Positions 1 through 9,953 of a stretch of 64,000 nt of DNA are shown here, piece after piece (position 1 is the first letter of the stretch; each line of letters starts with the position of its first letter). The stretch comes from Bathymodiolus brooksi (lineage: Eukaryota; Mollusca; Bivalvia; Mytilida; Modiolidae), in the NCBI GenBank assembly GCA_963680875.1, contig OY804588.1, forward strand, positions 76,222,829-76,286,828, written 5' to 3'. Under the pieces are notes generated by a model. That model did no database searches. It had not been told where the DNA came from and was given only the letters and a program-made list of their open reading frames with translations. The position numbers and the translations under genes were made by a program.

Positions 1-699
1 ATAGTTTCTGTTCTACCAGTGACACCCATCGTGTTCCACGTAAACGACATGAACATCATCTGATATTAAACGGAAGTCTAATAGATCCGATAACTTGGAA
101 CTACATTATCATATGATTATATCGAAAAACGTAATTGTATATTGTGCCAAGCCCTTCTTATAGTTGGGTGCGTGTGATATATATATATATATTGTCAATG
201 GCGCTCTTTTTATATTAAGCAATTTAATCATCGTTATTATTCATCACCAATACTTCTTGATGTTTCAATGAATTACCTTCTAATATGCATACAGAAGTCA
301 CTGTATATGCATCAAATTCGCATGAAATTGTAAGCGTTGGAAAGAAACCAAAAGAGCAATAAAGAATGGACAGTCCAGAGACAATAGTAACATTGCGCAC
401 GCAAAACACAGAACGAAGACAAACAAAACAAAAATAAAACACAACACAGACAATTAAACACGGACTCTACCATAAATTATAGTTGAACCCAGGTACTCGC
501 TGTTGGTAAGAAATTCCTGTATCTTACTCCTTTCCAAACTCAATGTTTTGTACAAGTAAAATCTGACGATAGCAAAGTTGCAATGTTTTTTTTTTGTTTT
601 TCTTTTGTAATTGTGTTGTCTATCATTCTTTAAGATACGGTTTGTGATTATCACTTTAGTATCTTCATTAAGTGACCTTTGATACCTATATCGGCTACC
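1..699. other. AT-rich stretch with no gene seen
   Basis: Open frames here are short, low in complexity and without recognisable motifs. A short TA microsatellite lies near 178-193. Nothing else can be supported. Confidence 0.6.
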
Positions 700-830
700 T
701 CATTAAAAACGTAGATAATGAATTAAGCGTGCTCGACATGTTTCTAGAATAACCTTCATCAGGTGCACTCAAAGTCGAAAGATTGGAAAACCATATAATG
801 TATTCTTGTTTGGGAGCAATAAAACATAAA
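700..830 (-). repeat. Dispersed repeat with hammerhead-like core, copy 1
   Basis: Read on the minus strand, this copy has CTGATGA (756-762) and GAAAC (740-744) separated by exactly 11 bases. It is preceded by a TTTGAG tract and followed by a TCTACGTTT tract. The same arrangement recurs at 6262-6350, 12980-13075 and 18190-18290. CTGATGA and GAAA are the conserved core strands of hammerhead ribozymes, but the intervening stem II is very short here, so activity is doubtful. Confidence 0.6.
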
Positions 831-989
831 GGCCTTTAAAAGGATAAAAAAAATATGCGCTGCCTGAGGGAGGAGAATCGTGGTTTTGATAATAATTGCA
901 TTATTCAGGAACGATAACTGCTATCTTATATACAATAACAGAAGAGCGGGTATAAAGGGATACTACAAATATTGATGAAAATGTATTGT

Positions 990-1200
990 TTGTTTGCTTG
1001 ATGGTGTGTTTAACGCCACTTTCAACAATATTTCAGCTATTTCGTAACGATCAGTTTTATTGGAGGAGGAAACTGGAGAACCCAGAGAAAACCACCGACC
1101 CTGATCGAGATTCAAACTCATAACTTCAGTGGTAATAGTCAATGATTGCATAGGTAATTGTAAATCCAACTACCATACGATTGCGGCCACAAAGCCCCCC
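990..1200 (-). mobile_element. Molluscan-type tRNA-derived SINE, internally deleted
   Basis: Read on the minus strand, it runs from a head near CGTATGGTAGTTGG through a degenerate B-box-like GAGTTTGAATC to a tail AAAACTGATCG...GTGGCGTTTAACAC-like end at about 1005. Compared with the copies at 1333 and 5875 it lacks the middle stretch containing GGCGAGGTGTAC. It lies in inverted orientation to the next copy, about 130 bp away. Confidence 0.75.
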
Positions 1201-1329
1201 TGAAAATATATAAAATTTGGGAAGTATTTACCTGCTTATTTACCAGGAAACATTAAAATAAAATGAATTTAAATTTGTTATTGGTAGTCTTCAGTGTATT
1301 TTACCGAACAAAATAAAGAGGCCATCATG

Positions 1330-1575
1330 GTTGTGATCGTATGGTAGTTGGGTTTACAAATACCTGTGCAATCAGTGACTATCACCACTTAAGTTGTCAG
1401 TTCTAACCCCCTTCATGGCAAGGTGTACTCGATACAACATTATGTGATAAAGTTTGTCATTGACTTGCGACATGTCAGTGTTTTTCTCCAGGTACTCCGG
1501 TTTCTTCCACCTATAAAACTGACCGCAACGATGGAACTGAACTATTGTTGAGGCACCATTATCCACATAATCTGA
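1330..1575 (+). mobile_element. Molluscan-type SINE, near full length
   Basis: Head at CGTATGGTAGTTGGG, middle with GGCAAGGTGTACTCGATAC, then CAGGTACTCCGG, a TTCTTCCACC tract and AAAACTGACCGC, ending near the CACCATTATCC stretch. The order of blocks matches the copies at 5875 and 25486. The B-box position reads GTTCTAACCC, which is degenerate, so this copy is probably silent. Confidence 0.8.
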
Positions 1576-2030
1576 ACAAAAAAACGCCTAATGAATCCAG
1601 TAAAGATTCCAGAATTCAGGAATTCTGGATAAATGATCAAAAGTTAGTAAGCAATGTTTTTATTGGTGTTCTTGATCTCACAGTGACTGTGTTGTCTTAT
1701 CCAACTACTGGTTCCCGTGTAAATCCCATGGAAACACCTACAAAACAACAATATATATTGGTTGGCTTATTCATACGTTATTAGGGGTAGGGGAGGATGA
1801 GTGGGATCCCATTAACCGGTTAAGCTCCGCCACATGTTTGTGCCTGTCTGTCCCAATTCAGGATCTGGATTTCCAACGTCATATGTCGTGGTCTTTTTTG
1901 TGTTCAGTGATTTCAGTTAAGGTGGAAGGTGATTGTTCGTTTTTGTGGATATTGGTGGAATTGAGGACCATCACTGTTTAAAGTTTTATTCATAATAAAA
2001 TTTCTTCTGCGAAATGTTCTAAATTAAATT
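1576..2030. other. No gene seen
   Basis: Ordinary AT-rich sequence. An open frame crossing 1545-1784 starts inside the neighbouring SINE and has no recognisable domain. Confidence 0.5.
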
Positions 2031-2175
2031 AAATATGAAAGTGAAATGTTGCAGAACTACTTTTCAAAATTTTTGAAATTAAATCAGATATGAAAATGAA
2101 ATGTTGCAGAACTACTTTTCGAAATTTTCGAATTTAAAGTAAATATGAAAGTGAAATGTTGCAGAATTACTATTC
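2031..2175. repeat. Tandem repeat, ~58-bp unit, about 2.5 copies
   Basis: The block AAATGTTGCAGAACTAC recurs at about 58-bp spacing (2045, 2100, 2155), with AT-rich linkers between. The third copy is partial and has GAATTAC. Confidence 0.8.
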
Positions 2176-2735
2176 ATTTTCATAAGTTACACAGGGAATG
2201 CAGATGTGCTTATCATGAATTGTAGTATAGATATATTGTATATGTAACAACAATAAAGACATGTTCTCTATGTTCATTGGTAGTTTGTGTTGTACTGTTA
2301 ATTTTGTAATCATTTCATGTTTTACTAGTGATGTTTTGGTCTCTCAGAATGATGCGATTTTGTACACGACAGACACAATTTCAGATAATTATGGCTTCAA
2401 TGAATAGCTTTTATCCAAAATTTAAAGATGTTCCTGTGTTTAGTAATGGCGCATTGAATGCGGACCATCCAGAAACAATTTAAAATGTGGTCCACATTAG
2501 GACCATTCCTGCAACGTTTAAATTTGCTTCATATTGACCCAGTGGTTTAAATTAAAATGAAAATATTAAATAGCTTAAGAAAGACGCATTGTGATGACAA
2601 AAGCTCACACTAAAGTCAACCAAGATAAAAAGACGAAAAGAGAAACAATGGTAAAAAAGAACGATAAAATATTGATCATATACTACTCCATTAGAGACAT
2701 CCGTTATTTGGTACTAGACATTTAGGATGATAATC
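2176..2735. other. No gene seen
   Basis: AT-rich sequence without a long open frame, recognisable motif or strong repeat. Confidence 0.5.
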
Positions 2736-2807
2736 TGATTTACAACAGTCATCGGTTGCTGTAAATTCAAATATCTACTGATAGTTATTACGACACTAGA
2801 AAATGTT

Positions 2808-2955
2808 CATGGCGAGGTGTACTCGATACAACATTATATGATGAACTCTGTCAGTGACTTGGGACAGGTCGGTACTTTTCCACCACCAATAAAACTGACC
2901 GCCATGATATAACTGAAATATTGTTAAAAGCGGCGCTAAACACCATAAACCAATT
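2808..2955 (+). mobile_element. 5'-truncated SINE inside the 94-bp array
   Basis: Begins at ATGGCGAGGTGTACTCGATA and ends at GGCGCTAAACACCATAAACC, matching the 3' two-thirds of the copy at 5875-6120. Array sequence resumes directly after it. Confidence 0.8.
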
Positions 2956-3117
2956 ATATTTCTGCCAATAGTTATTAAGACACTAGAACACGTGACTTAC
3001 ATTGAGAGTGATATTTTGATTTAAAACAATACTAGGTTGCTGTAAATTTAAATCTCTGCCAATAGTTATTAAGACACTAGAACATGTGACTTACAATTAA
3101 GGTGATATTATACAATT

Positions 3118-3249
3118 ATCGACTTTGGAATAGGTCGCTATCAGGATTTATGAACCTGCAAAAATGTAATATTCACCGAGCCTCACCGAGATGAATATAC
3201 GTTTTTAAAGGTTGATAAACCAGATAGCAACCTTTTCCAAAGTCAATGA
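3118..3249. mobile_element. Palindromic fold-back element
   Basis: Two arms of roughly 57 bp are inverted copies with few mismatches: the left begins ATCGACTTTGGAATAGGTCG and the right ends with the complement of ATTGACTTTGGAAAAGGTTG. They flank a ~16-base loop holding CACCGAG twice. Single-stranded DNA or RNA from here would form one long hairpin. It has no coding capacity, and is most simply a miniature fold-back transposable element. Confidence 0.8.
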
Positions 3250-4205
3250 TTGTTTTATTTCATGAACATGTTTTATTGTTATCTACTTACAAATTCATCG
3301 TCATACAAATAAAATGTCGCAATTTTGGAGCGTTGCCGAAAAACTAATTTAAAACGCAATATCATTGCTTATTGAACAACGAACGAATGCAATTGATAGG
3401 ATAGCAAAAGTCTGATTTTCCCCATCCATTTGTATGCCTTGCGAGGGTGATATCACTTTCCGGAAACCTGCCAGAATCTATTTTTAGCCGAGAGGGTGAT
3501 ATCGCAAGTACTCAAAACATCCTAATCAGTTTTAAGCCAAGCATATGCAAGCTAAATTACAGTTATGCAATAATCTTATTTACAACACTCCTCGGTTGGT
3601 GTAAGCTCAACTATCTACCAATAGTTAATAAGACACTAGAACACGTGACTTACACATAGGGTGATATTCAGATTTACAACACTCCTCAGTTAATGTAAAC
3701 TCAAATATCTACCAATGATTATTAAAACAATAGAACACGTGACTTACACATAGGGTGATATTCAGATTTACAACACTCATCGTTGCTGTAAATTCAAATA
3801 TCTACCAATAGTTATTAAAACACTAGAACACGTGATTTACACATACGGTGATATTCAGATTTACAACACTCCTCAGTTACTGTAAGCTCAAATATCTGTC
3901 ATTGATTATAATAACAATATAACACGTGACTTACACATAAGGTGATATTCAGATTTACAACACTCCTCAGTTACTGTAAACTCAAATATCTACCAATGAT
4001 TATTAAAACAATAGAACACGTGACTTACACATAGGGTGATATTCAGATTTACAACACTCATCGGTTGCTGTAAATTCAAATATCTACCAATAGTTATTAA
4101 AACACTAGAACACGTGACTTACACCTAGGGTGATATTCAGATTTACAACACTCCTCGGTTGCTGTAAACTCAAATCTCTGCCATTGGTTGTTATAACAAT
4201 AGAAC

Positions 4206-4496
4206 GAATAACAGTGTTCTACCTTAGTATGTCCACTGTTACATTCAGGTGTGGTTGTTGGAGGTCCTAATGTGGTGGGTGGATCTGTTTGACCTATGCA
4301 GCAAGTAAAAAAATCGAATGAATTCGGATAACATTTAGAAAAAGTCTTTTTCTGTGTATATAAATCAAAAGACTAAAGAAGTTTGCAAATATCAAAGGAG
4401 TAATCAAAAGCCATAACTCGAAGACACATGTATGTTACATACAAATTACAAAAGTAGGCTACCTACGTATTACAACAGTAGGTTATCTATGCAGGG
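4206..4496. other. No gene seen
   Basis: Short, low-copy sequence between the 94-bp array and the compound minisatellite element. A short repeated phrase CTACGTATTACAACAGTAGG lies near 4461, but there is no coding signal. Confidence 0.5.
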
Positions 4497-4800
4497 ACTA
4501 CCCACGCATCCAGGCTGACATACCAGATACAGATAAACTAAATATCTATATACAAATATCGCTCATTTAATAAATACGAAATTGCATTTAAACGTTGATG
4601 GTCATCAATTACAGCCATATCAACAAAACGAACACCTGTCACCTATAATCTCTGCGCATATAAATCCAGGTGCTTGCATTTTCTGGGATGTGTGGCGGGA
4701 TTAAATCGATCAATGAGATTCCAACCCCCTCGTGGTAAATGGATTCCAACCCCCTCGTGATAAATGGATTCCAACCCCCTCGTGATATCAACCTCAATAA
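4497..4800. repeat. Compound repeat X1: left flank plus three 25-bp units
   Basis: About 200 bp beginning near CATCCAGGCTGACATACC matches 15895-16090. It is followed by about three copies of a 25-bp unit (GATTCCAACCCCCTCGTGAT plus AAATG). The right-hand flank seen at 12422 and 16457 is missing here. Confidence 0.85.
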
Positions 4801-5874
4801 AATTCATTTGAAGGAGCATGTTTTTGAATGCGAACACTAGGCCTGGCCAATTGAAGCGAGCAATACATATTAGATGCACTCTACAATTTATATATTTTGA
4901 GAGCGGTATAAAATAATGGAAACAGGTCCGTGTTATTGCTTTCTTTTTCGTCAGCGTTTACTTAATATCAACATATTTTATTAACGTGGGATATCTAGAA
5001 GGAAAATTTTCAGGAACGATATCGGGTACTAACAATGATTCAAAAATAAGGTTAAGCACAAACAGAATATTAATGTATTGTGTCAAATCTATGGAAACAC
5101 TTTTGAATTTTCTCCGTACATATAGCATGTACTTTATCAAAACATTATTATATAAGAAAAAAAAGCTTGGTAACATTTTACCAGGGCTAGACAATAACTT
5201 TTTTCACCACGAGCGAAACTTTGCTAGTTGCAAAAAAATCAACTAGCAAACATACTAATCCGACTAGCAACCAAATTTTACACAAAATGTACGCTTCCTA
5301 TTATTATAAGTGTGTTAATAAAATAATTAAAACAGCAAAATGTGAACTATGTTACAAAGTCCTTCTTTCTGGTAACAGTGCATTGTGAAAGTTGTCAGTT
5401 AGTCTATTGAACATGATGAAATGTTTGTTAAATTTCTTTGACAGAATGTGCATTCTTTTCAAGGGGGTTTGTCTCCTTTTATATTAAAACAGTGGCGACA
5501 TTACAATTGAACATGTGTCGTTGCTGTTGACTTATTATTATATAAAACAATGTCTTACATACCATTTGGACAGGACAAGGCAGTGATCAAAACTGGAAAC
5601 GCTAGTATCCAAGTGATCCACATTGTATGGGACTCCATTTCTAAGCTCAAAAGTAACCGTTCTTTGTTGGTGTCTACGTATGATGTTATATTTACATCTG
5701 TTACAATATCAAATTTCATTTATCATTGTCATAATTATGTTGTTGCATGTCAAAATAAAAAAAAAAGTAAAATTTATCAAGAACTTGCCAACTTTTGCGA
5801 AATTAGTTTATTTATTTGTTTTATTTGTTTTAGTTATTATATTATTTTTATTTTTGCGGGGGGAAGGGTGGGTG
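4801..5874. other. No convincing gene
   Basis: AT-rich sequence. Near 5220-5275 the word CTAGTTG/CAACTAG recurs in both orientations and could form a small hairpin. An open frame from 5550 runs into the SINE that follows; its first ~50 codons look unlike low-complexity sequence, but I recognise no domain. Confidence 0.45.
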
Positions 5875-6120
5875 TCCGTGGTCGTATGGTTGTTGGATTT
5901 TCACTACCTATGCAATCAGTGCTTATCACCTCTGAAGTTGTGAGATCGAATCCCACTCATGGCGAGGTGTACTTGATACAACATTGTGTGATAAAGTTTG
6001 TCAGTGACTTGTGGCAGGTCGGTGGTTTTTTCTGGGTACTCTGGTTTCCTTCACCAATAAAACTGTCCGTCACTATATAGCTGAAGTATTGTTGAAACTG
6101 TCGCTAAACCTCATAGCCCT
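5875..6120 (+). mobile_element. Molluscan-type tRNA-derived SINE, full length
   Basis: Head GTCGTATGGTTGTTGGA, B-box-like GATCGAATCCC at 5943-5953 (fits GWTCRANNC), then GGCGAGGTGTACTTGATAC, GGGTACTCTGG and AAAACTGTCCG, ending near CTAAACCTCATAGCCC. This is the best-preserved copy of the family on the left half. I could not define target-site duplications. Confidence 0.85.
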
Positions 6121-6261
6121 GACCCTTTTAGCTATTATTGATATAGATGTCTAGGCTCGCGCTCCTCTTATTAAATGATTGCGTAATCAAAATAAAATAT
6201 TAATACTAAGTTATTTGTCCTTTATCTCATAGAAATTAGTGTCTATAATTCTAGAGTTGCT

Positions 6262-6350
6262 TTCCAATATTTTGGATTTGAGCGTCACCTGATGAAGATT
6301 ATTCCAGAAACGCGTCTTGCGCACTAAGTTTGATATTTACGTTTTTATTG
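6262..6350 (+). repeat. Dispersed repeat with hammerhead-like core, copy 2
   Basis: CTGATGA at 6289-6295, an 11-base spacer, GAAAC at 6307-6311, then GCGTCTTGCGCACTAAG and a TTTACGTTT tract. It is preceded by TTTGAGCGTCAC. The flanking context is the same as in the copies at 12980 and 18190. Confidence 0.7.
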
Positions 6351-6927
6351 CTCACAATTGAATATCAGTACTGCAATAAATATAATTTAAGGCAGTAAAA
6401 ACATCTAGTAAAACTTATAAAAATAGTTTATCTAAGTAAAAAAAAATATATTTTTTAAATAAGCATATTGTTAGCTTTTTTGTGAAGTAAAATTATTTTA
6501 CCAAAAGAAAATTATATATTAATGAAGTAAGTGTACGTTTTTTTGTAAAGTAAAATATCTTTCTTTTTTTTTATTAAGGTGAGGTATATTACCTCAACAG
6601 CCTCTAACATTCCATCCACTAAACCCCTAACATATGTTCCAATTTCCATCTTCTTGTCTGAAATTAGAAGATTATATAAAACATAGTAATGAGGGAGTCG
6701 GTACTCTTCACTGTAATTATCTGGAACCAAAGGTTTTCGCTAATATTAATCAATAAATTTCTCTGACGTCACACTATTGTTCGGACAGTGAATTCTTTTT
6801 AATATTCTACAGTTTGTTCTTTTGTTTTTGCGTAAATGAACTTTAACCTTTTACAATTTTAAGCTTAATAACGTATTTCTAAAATATTTGTAACTGCTTG
6901 ACATGTAAAAGTCTGCTTTAGGTTTCA
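6351..6927. other. Very AT-rich, no gene seen
   Basis: Homopolymer-rich A/T sequence with no coding signal. Confidence 0.5.
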
Positions 6928-7752
6928 ATTATGTAAACAAAGCGAGATAACTCTAAAGTTTTCAGCTGTCTTTGCAATATATATATATATATAAAATATA
7001 ATCAATATTTATATTAAAAGTGAATTTTCTGTACAATATCCGTGTTCACCAATATGATGCAATAATGTTAGCTTACCCTTAAATGCGTTAAAATTGTTGG
7101 TTCCCATCTACTTGTTTCTATATCTGATAATAATTAATATTACATTTAATTTAGGGAAATTTGAAGAATCACATTAATTCTCATCTTCGCTAGCCAAGGG
7201 TTACTATTCGGGTCCCCCTTCTCTCCACCCTTGGCGGATCTAGAATACATTTTGAGGATTCACGCTTTAATATTTCATTGGTTACGGCTACCGGTACACG
7301 TATCCAATCAGAAGATGTTTTACACGGAGCACATGTTATCGACGAAATGTAAGCAAAGATGCCACTTCCCGTTTTGGTTCCAATGAAAACATCTTTCCCG
7401 TCTGCCAAAGCTTTGAAAATTTTCATTTGGTTGACAGTAAGTGCTTTCAAATTATATTTATCACAAATAAGTTTTTCTTCACTGGGCGCTGCCATTTTCA
7501 ACTCTCCAACATACGTATAACAAAACGATTATGATTGGCTGGCGATGACGACTTTCTAAGGGGCGCAACTTCGATAAACCACCAGGTGGCATTGCGTGCG
7601 AATTTCAAAATGTATTCTAGATCCGCCAAGGGTGGAGAGAAGGGGGACCCGAATCGTAACCCTTGGCTAGCGAAGATGATTAATTCTATATTGGATTTTT
7701 TAAAACAAAGACCGCTAAGCTTTTTAGAGTTATCTCGCTTTGCTTACATTGT
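6928..7752. mobile_element. Nested inverted-repeat element carrying a gene fragment
   Basis: The outer arms are about 50 bp: ACAAAGCGAGATAACTCTAA near 6937 and its complement near 7722-7745. The inner arms are about 75 bp and nearly perfect (7181-7254 against 7604-7678), with only one or two mismatches; they share GCTAGCCAAGGGTTAC and CTCTCCACCCTTGGCGGATC. The ~350-bp interior holds a helicase-like fragment. A TA microsatellite lies between the left arms. It is probably a non-autonomous fold-back DNA element, possibly two nested ones. Confidence 0.75.
7361..7495 (-). pseudogene. RecQ/DEAD-type helicase N-terminal fragment
   Basis: From an ATG at 7495 on the minus strand, about 45 codons read like the start of a superfamily 2 helicase. 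There is a Q-motif-like stretch (LTVNQMKIFKALADGKDV) followed by a Walker A run GTKTGSG. The next codon is ATC (Ile) instead of the nucleotide-binding lysine, and homology stops there. The frame continues into the inverted-repeat arm, so everything after the glycine is unrelated sequence. The fragment lacks Walker B and all later helicase motifs and cannot encode an ATPase. The likely origin is capture of a first exon by the surrounding element, or truncation at an exon edge. The family call comes from motifs only. Confidence 0.6.
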
Positions 7753-7924
7753 AGAAATTCCGTCAATTTTATTATGTTGTCATTCATAATTGTATTTGTT
7801 TAGGCATAACAGGATTATTTTATTTATTTATATTGCTATGAAATACTTTTCAAGGAGTTTTTATTTTTATTTTTCATGGTATGATATAGGGATGCATATT
7901 CTATCATTTGTCTTATTTTATTTC
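7753..7924. other. No gene seen
   Basis: T-rich spacer between the inverted-repeat element and SINE 3' fragments. Confidence 0.4.
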
Positions 7925-7986
7925 GACATGATATAGCTGAAAAAATGCCGAGTTGGCGTTAAACAAGAATCACTCACTCACTCATT
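7925..7986 (+). mobile_element. SINE 3' fragment ending in a CACT repeat
   Basis: ATGATATAGCTGAAAAAATG, then GTTGGCGTTAAACA and a (CACT)n tail. This is the 3' end of a molluscan SINE with the tail variant often seen in gastropods and bivalves. The head is absent. Confidence 0.65.
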
Positions 7987-8014
7987 CTTATTTTATAAAT
8001 TGATAGTATCCGGT

Positions 8015-8090
8015 TGCATCCACCAATAAAACTGACTGCCACGATATAACTGAAATATTTTTGAAAGTGGCGTTAAACACCATAACCCTT
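8015..8090 (+). mobile_element. SINE 3' fragment
   Basis: CCACCAATAAAACTGACTGC, then GATATAACTGAAATAT and GTGGCGTTAAACACC. This corresponds to the last ~75 bp of the SINE at 5875-6120. Confidence 0.75.
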
Positions 8091-8242
8091 ACACTAATCA
8101 TATATTGATAGTCTTAAAATAAAATGTATCCAACAATAAAAATAAAAAGGTGTTTTGATTGGCCATTCAAAGAGAATCAGTTGTTGGAACTCATGTATGA
8201 CAATGTCTCCCTCTCCTATATACGACCATAGCACACTGAAAA

Positions 8243-8465
8243 CACCGGCATATAACAGTATATAAGGCCGGCATATCAGAGTATGAAAGGGTTGGCCATT
8301 GGCATATAACAGTATATAGCATGGACATATTAGAGTATAAAGGACTGACATTTAAGAGTATGTAAGAACGACATATAAGAGTATGTAGGACCGGCATATA
8401 AGAATGTATATCACCGGCATATAACAGGATATAAGGCCCTCATGCATAGGGCCGGCATACAAGAA
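8243..8465. repeat. Tandem repeat, 22-25-bp unit, about 9 copies
   Basis: The unit resembles CCGGCATATAAGAGTATATA plus AGG and recurs near 8246, 8269, 8298, 8322, 8345, 8367, 8391, 8413 and 8451 with substitutions. The spacing varies by a few bases. An open frame across it is a by-product of the repeat. Confidence 0.8.
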
Positions 8466-8679
8466 AACAGAGGGAACAGCATGTTTTTTTTTACATTTCC
8501 CACTATTCAGCCACGGACATTAATCCTTTCCACGTTTGCTCTGTCGCGGAAAACACGACGGAAATCAATCATACAGGTAAACTGGTATTTTTCATCCGTG
8601 GTGGTATCATCGTGGAAAGAATCAATTTTTATGTACAGTTTTTTTTTTGTTTTTTTGTATGTGTGTTTTCATTACTCTA

Positions 8680-8756
8680 TAGCGTGGAAAACATCGTGGA
8701 AAAGATTAATATATGTGAGTTGAACATGATATAGCGTAGAAATCATCGTGGAAAAG

Positions 8757-8768
<12 letters not shown>
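8680..8768 (+). repeat. Direct repeat of ~37 bp, two copies
   Basis: The phrase TATAGCGTGGAAAACATCGT, then GGAAAAGATTAATATAT occurs at 8680 and again near 8730 with minor changes. The second copy runs into the TA microsatellite. Confidence 0.75.

Positions 8769-8792
<24 letters not shown>
8758..8792. repeat. TA microsatellite
   Basis: An uninterrupted AT run of about 33 bases directly abuts the 3' end of the SINE at 8793. A shorter TA run flanks its other side at 8949-8960. Confidence 0.95.
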
Positions 8793-8794
<2 letters not shown>

Positions 8795-8948
8795 GTCTGA
8801 AAATTAAACCAAACAGTGTTAGAATTAGATTTTAGAGCTGTCAAATTTTTGTTCTTCCCTCGACGGGATTTGAACCCACACCATTGTTACACTGCAGCAC
8901 CATTCGCTTAGCCTTACGTCCAACGCCCTAGACCACTCGACTACATCC
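8793..8948 (-). mobile_element. tRNA-derived SINE, solo copy
   Basis: Read on the minus strand, it starts GGATGTAGTCGAGTGG. The pol III A box TAGTCGAGTGG (8933-8943) and B box GGTTCAAATCC (8866-8876) both fit consensus. The D stem (GTC/GGC) and T stem pair, but the acceptor arms and anticodon stem do not, and the A-to-B spacing of about 56 bases exceeds that of a tRNA. It is therefore a tRNA-Leu/Ser-like head and not a tRNA gene. A ~65-bp unrelated tail ends at TTTTCAGACG, with TTTT as a possible pol III stop. It is about 98% identical to the SINE part of the 464-bp satellite unit. TA repeats lie on both sides, so it was inserted in, or carries, a TA run. Confidence 0.88.
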
Positions 8949-8960
8949 TATATATATATA

Positions 8961-9599
8961 TGTTGAACATATTTTTAAAAGGTTTCATTGTTTATATATG
9001 TACATGTACATAAGAATGCCTAAAATTAATATTAATGCAAAAGCTCCCAAAAATTATATACACGAGAGTATTTATAGTGTGCATTTTCATAAATGTCACA
9101 ATGAAGTGTAGAAATTAATTATGGGACAAACACAATGATTTGTACAGAATATATGATCTTGTTCATTATAAATGGCATTGTCATTAATTTAGCGACGTGT
9201 ATGGAAATTTGGCCATTTCCGCTATGAAGTTCTTTTTTCTTAGTTTGTAAGTTTATATAAAAAGGGAAACATTTTACGTGTTCTTGTCAATTTGACGTAG
9301 TATATTAGAAAAAAAATATAGCGGTGATCGCCTAGTGTAAGTTCATTTGAATTGAAAAGGAGACCCTTTACGCTTACACTATACCAGTACTTACAGACAA
9401 TAACAATGTATATGGAGTACAACTTGTAATGGCTTATCCGCATTGTTGTATGAAAGGAAGACAAAAATTCAGTGGGGTGAATAAAAAAATGTTTCAGAAA
9501 CATCTCGGGGTACATAATTGCTGTCAAAGTTTTTTCTTGTGTAAAAATGTGAATAATTTTCATCTGGTATGCGAGATGTTGAAAAAGATTGTGCTTAGG
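8961..9599. other. No gene seen
   Basis: AT-rich sequence. Open frames on both strands at 9240-9770 overlap each other and show no domain. Confidence 0.5.
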
Positions 9600-9808
9600 A
9601 GTTTGAAAACCAAAGGGCCAAGACCGGTACGTCTAAGCACCGCTAAGACCAGACTGTCTTTGTGCACTAAGACTCTAAAAACTGCCGCTAAGAACATGAA
9701 GCTATTGTTTTTGTGCATAATGATCCCTTTAGATGAACAATATATTTTTCAAAATAATTATGAATTTTGATGGAAAGGGTTATGTTAAATGTTTGAAAGA
9801 AAATGCGG

Positions 9809-9905
9809 TGCCGAAATGTCTTGGTGCCGAACTGTCTTTTTCAACGGGTGCCTAAATGTCTTGGTGCCGAACTGTCTTTTTAAACTGGTGCCGAACTGTC
9901 TTGTT
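9809..9905. repeat. Short direct repeats, ~40-bp compound unit
   Basis: GGTGCCGAACTGTCTT and its variant GTGCCGAAATGTCTT alternate five times, giving about 2.5 copies of a 40-bp unit. Related but diverged phrases (CTAAGACCAGACTGTCTT) occur upstream at 9640-9680. Confidence 0.8.
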
Positions 9906-9953
9906 TCCAAACAGAAGGCCGTTTGTAAGGACTATTTACAATTTCATTTTTAT

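Larger units (their letters stand above)
2736..4205. repeat. 94-bp tandem array, interrupted twice
   Basis: The unit contains TAGAACACGTGACTTACAC, GGTGATATTCAGATTTACAA and a CTCAAATATCTACCAAT tract. Starts at 3637, 3731, 3824, 3918, 4012, 4106 and about 4200 give a 93-94 bp period. Older, more diverged units lie at 2736-2807 and 2954-3116. A SINE (2808-2955) and a fold-back element (3118-3249, with unrelated sequence to about 3564) interrupt the array, so the array predates both. Confidence 0.88.

Noticed and set aside
5550..6080. 176-codon plus-strand open frame
   Set aside because: The last ~65 codons are the SINE at 5875-6120 and the middle is low-complexity I/F/K-rich. The first ~50 codons have no domain I recognise, so an exon cannot be excluded but is not supported.
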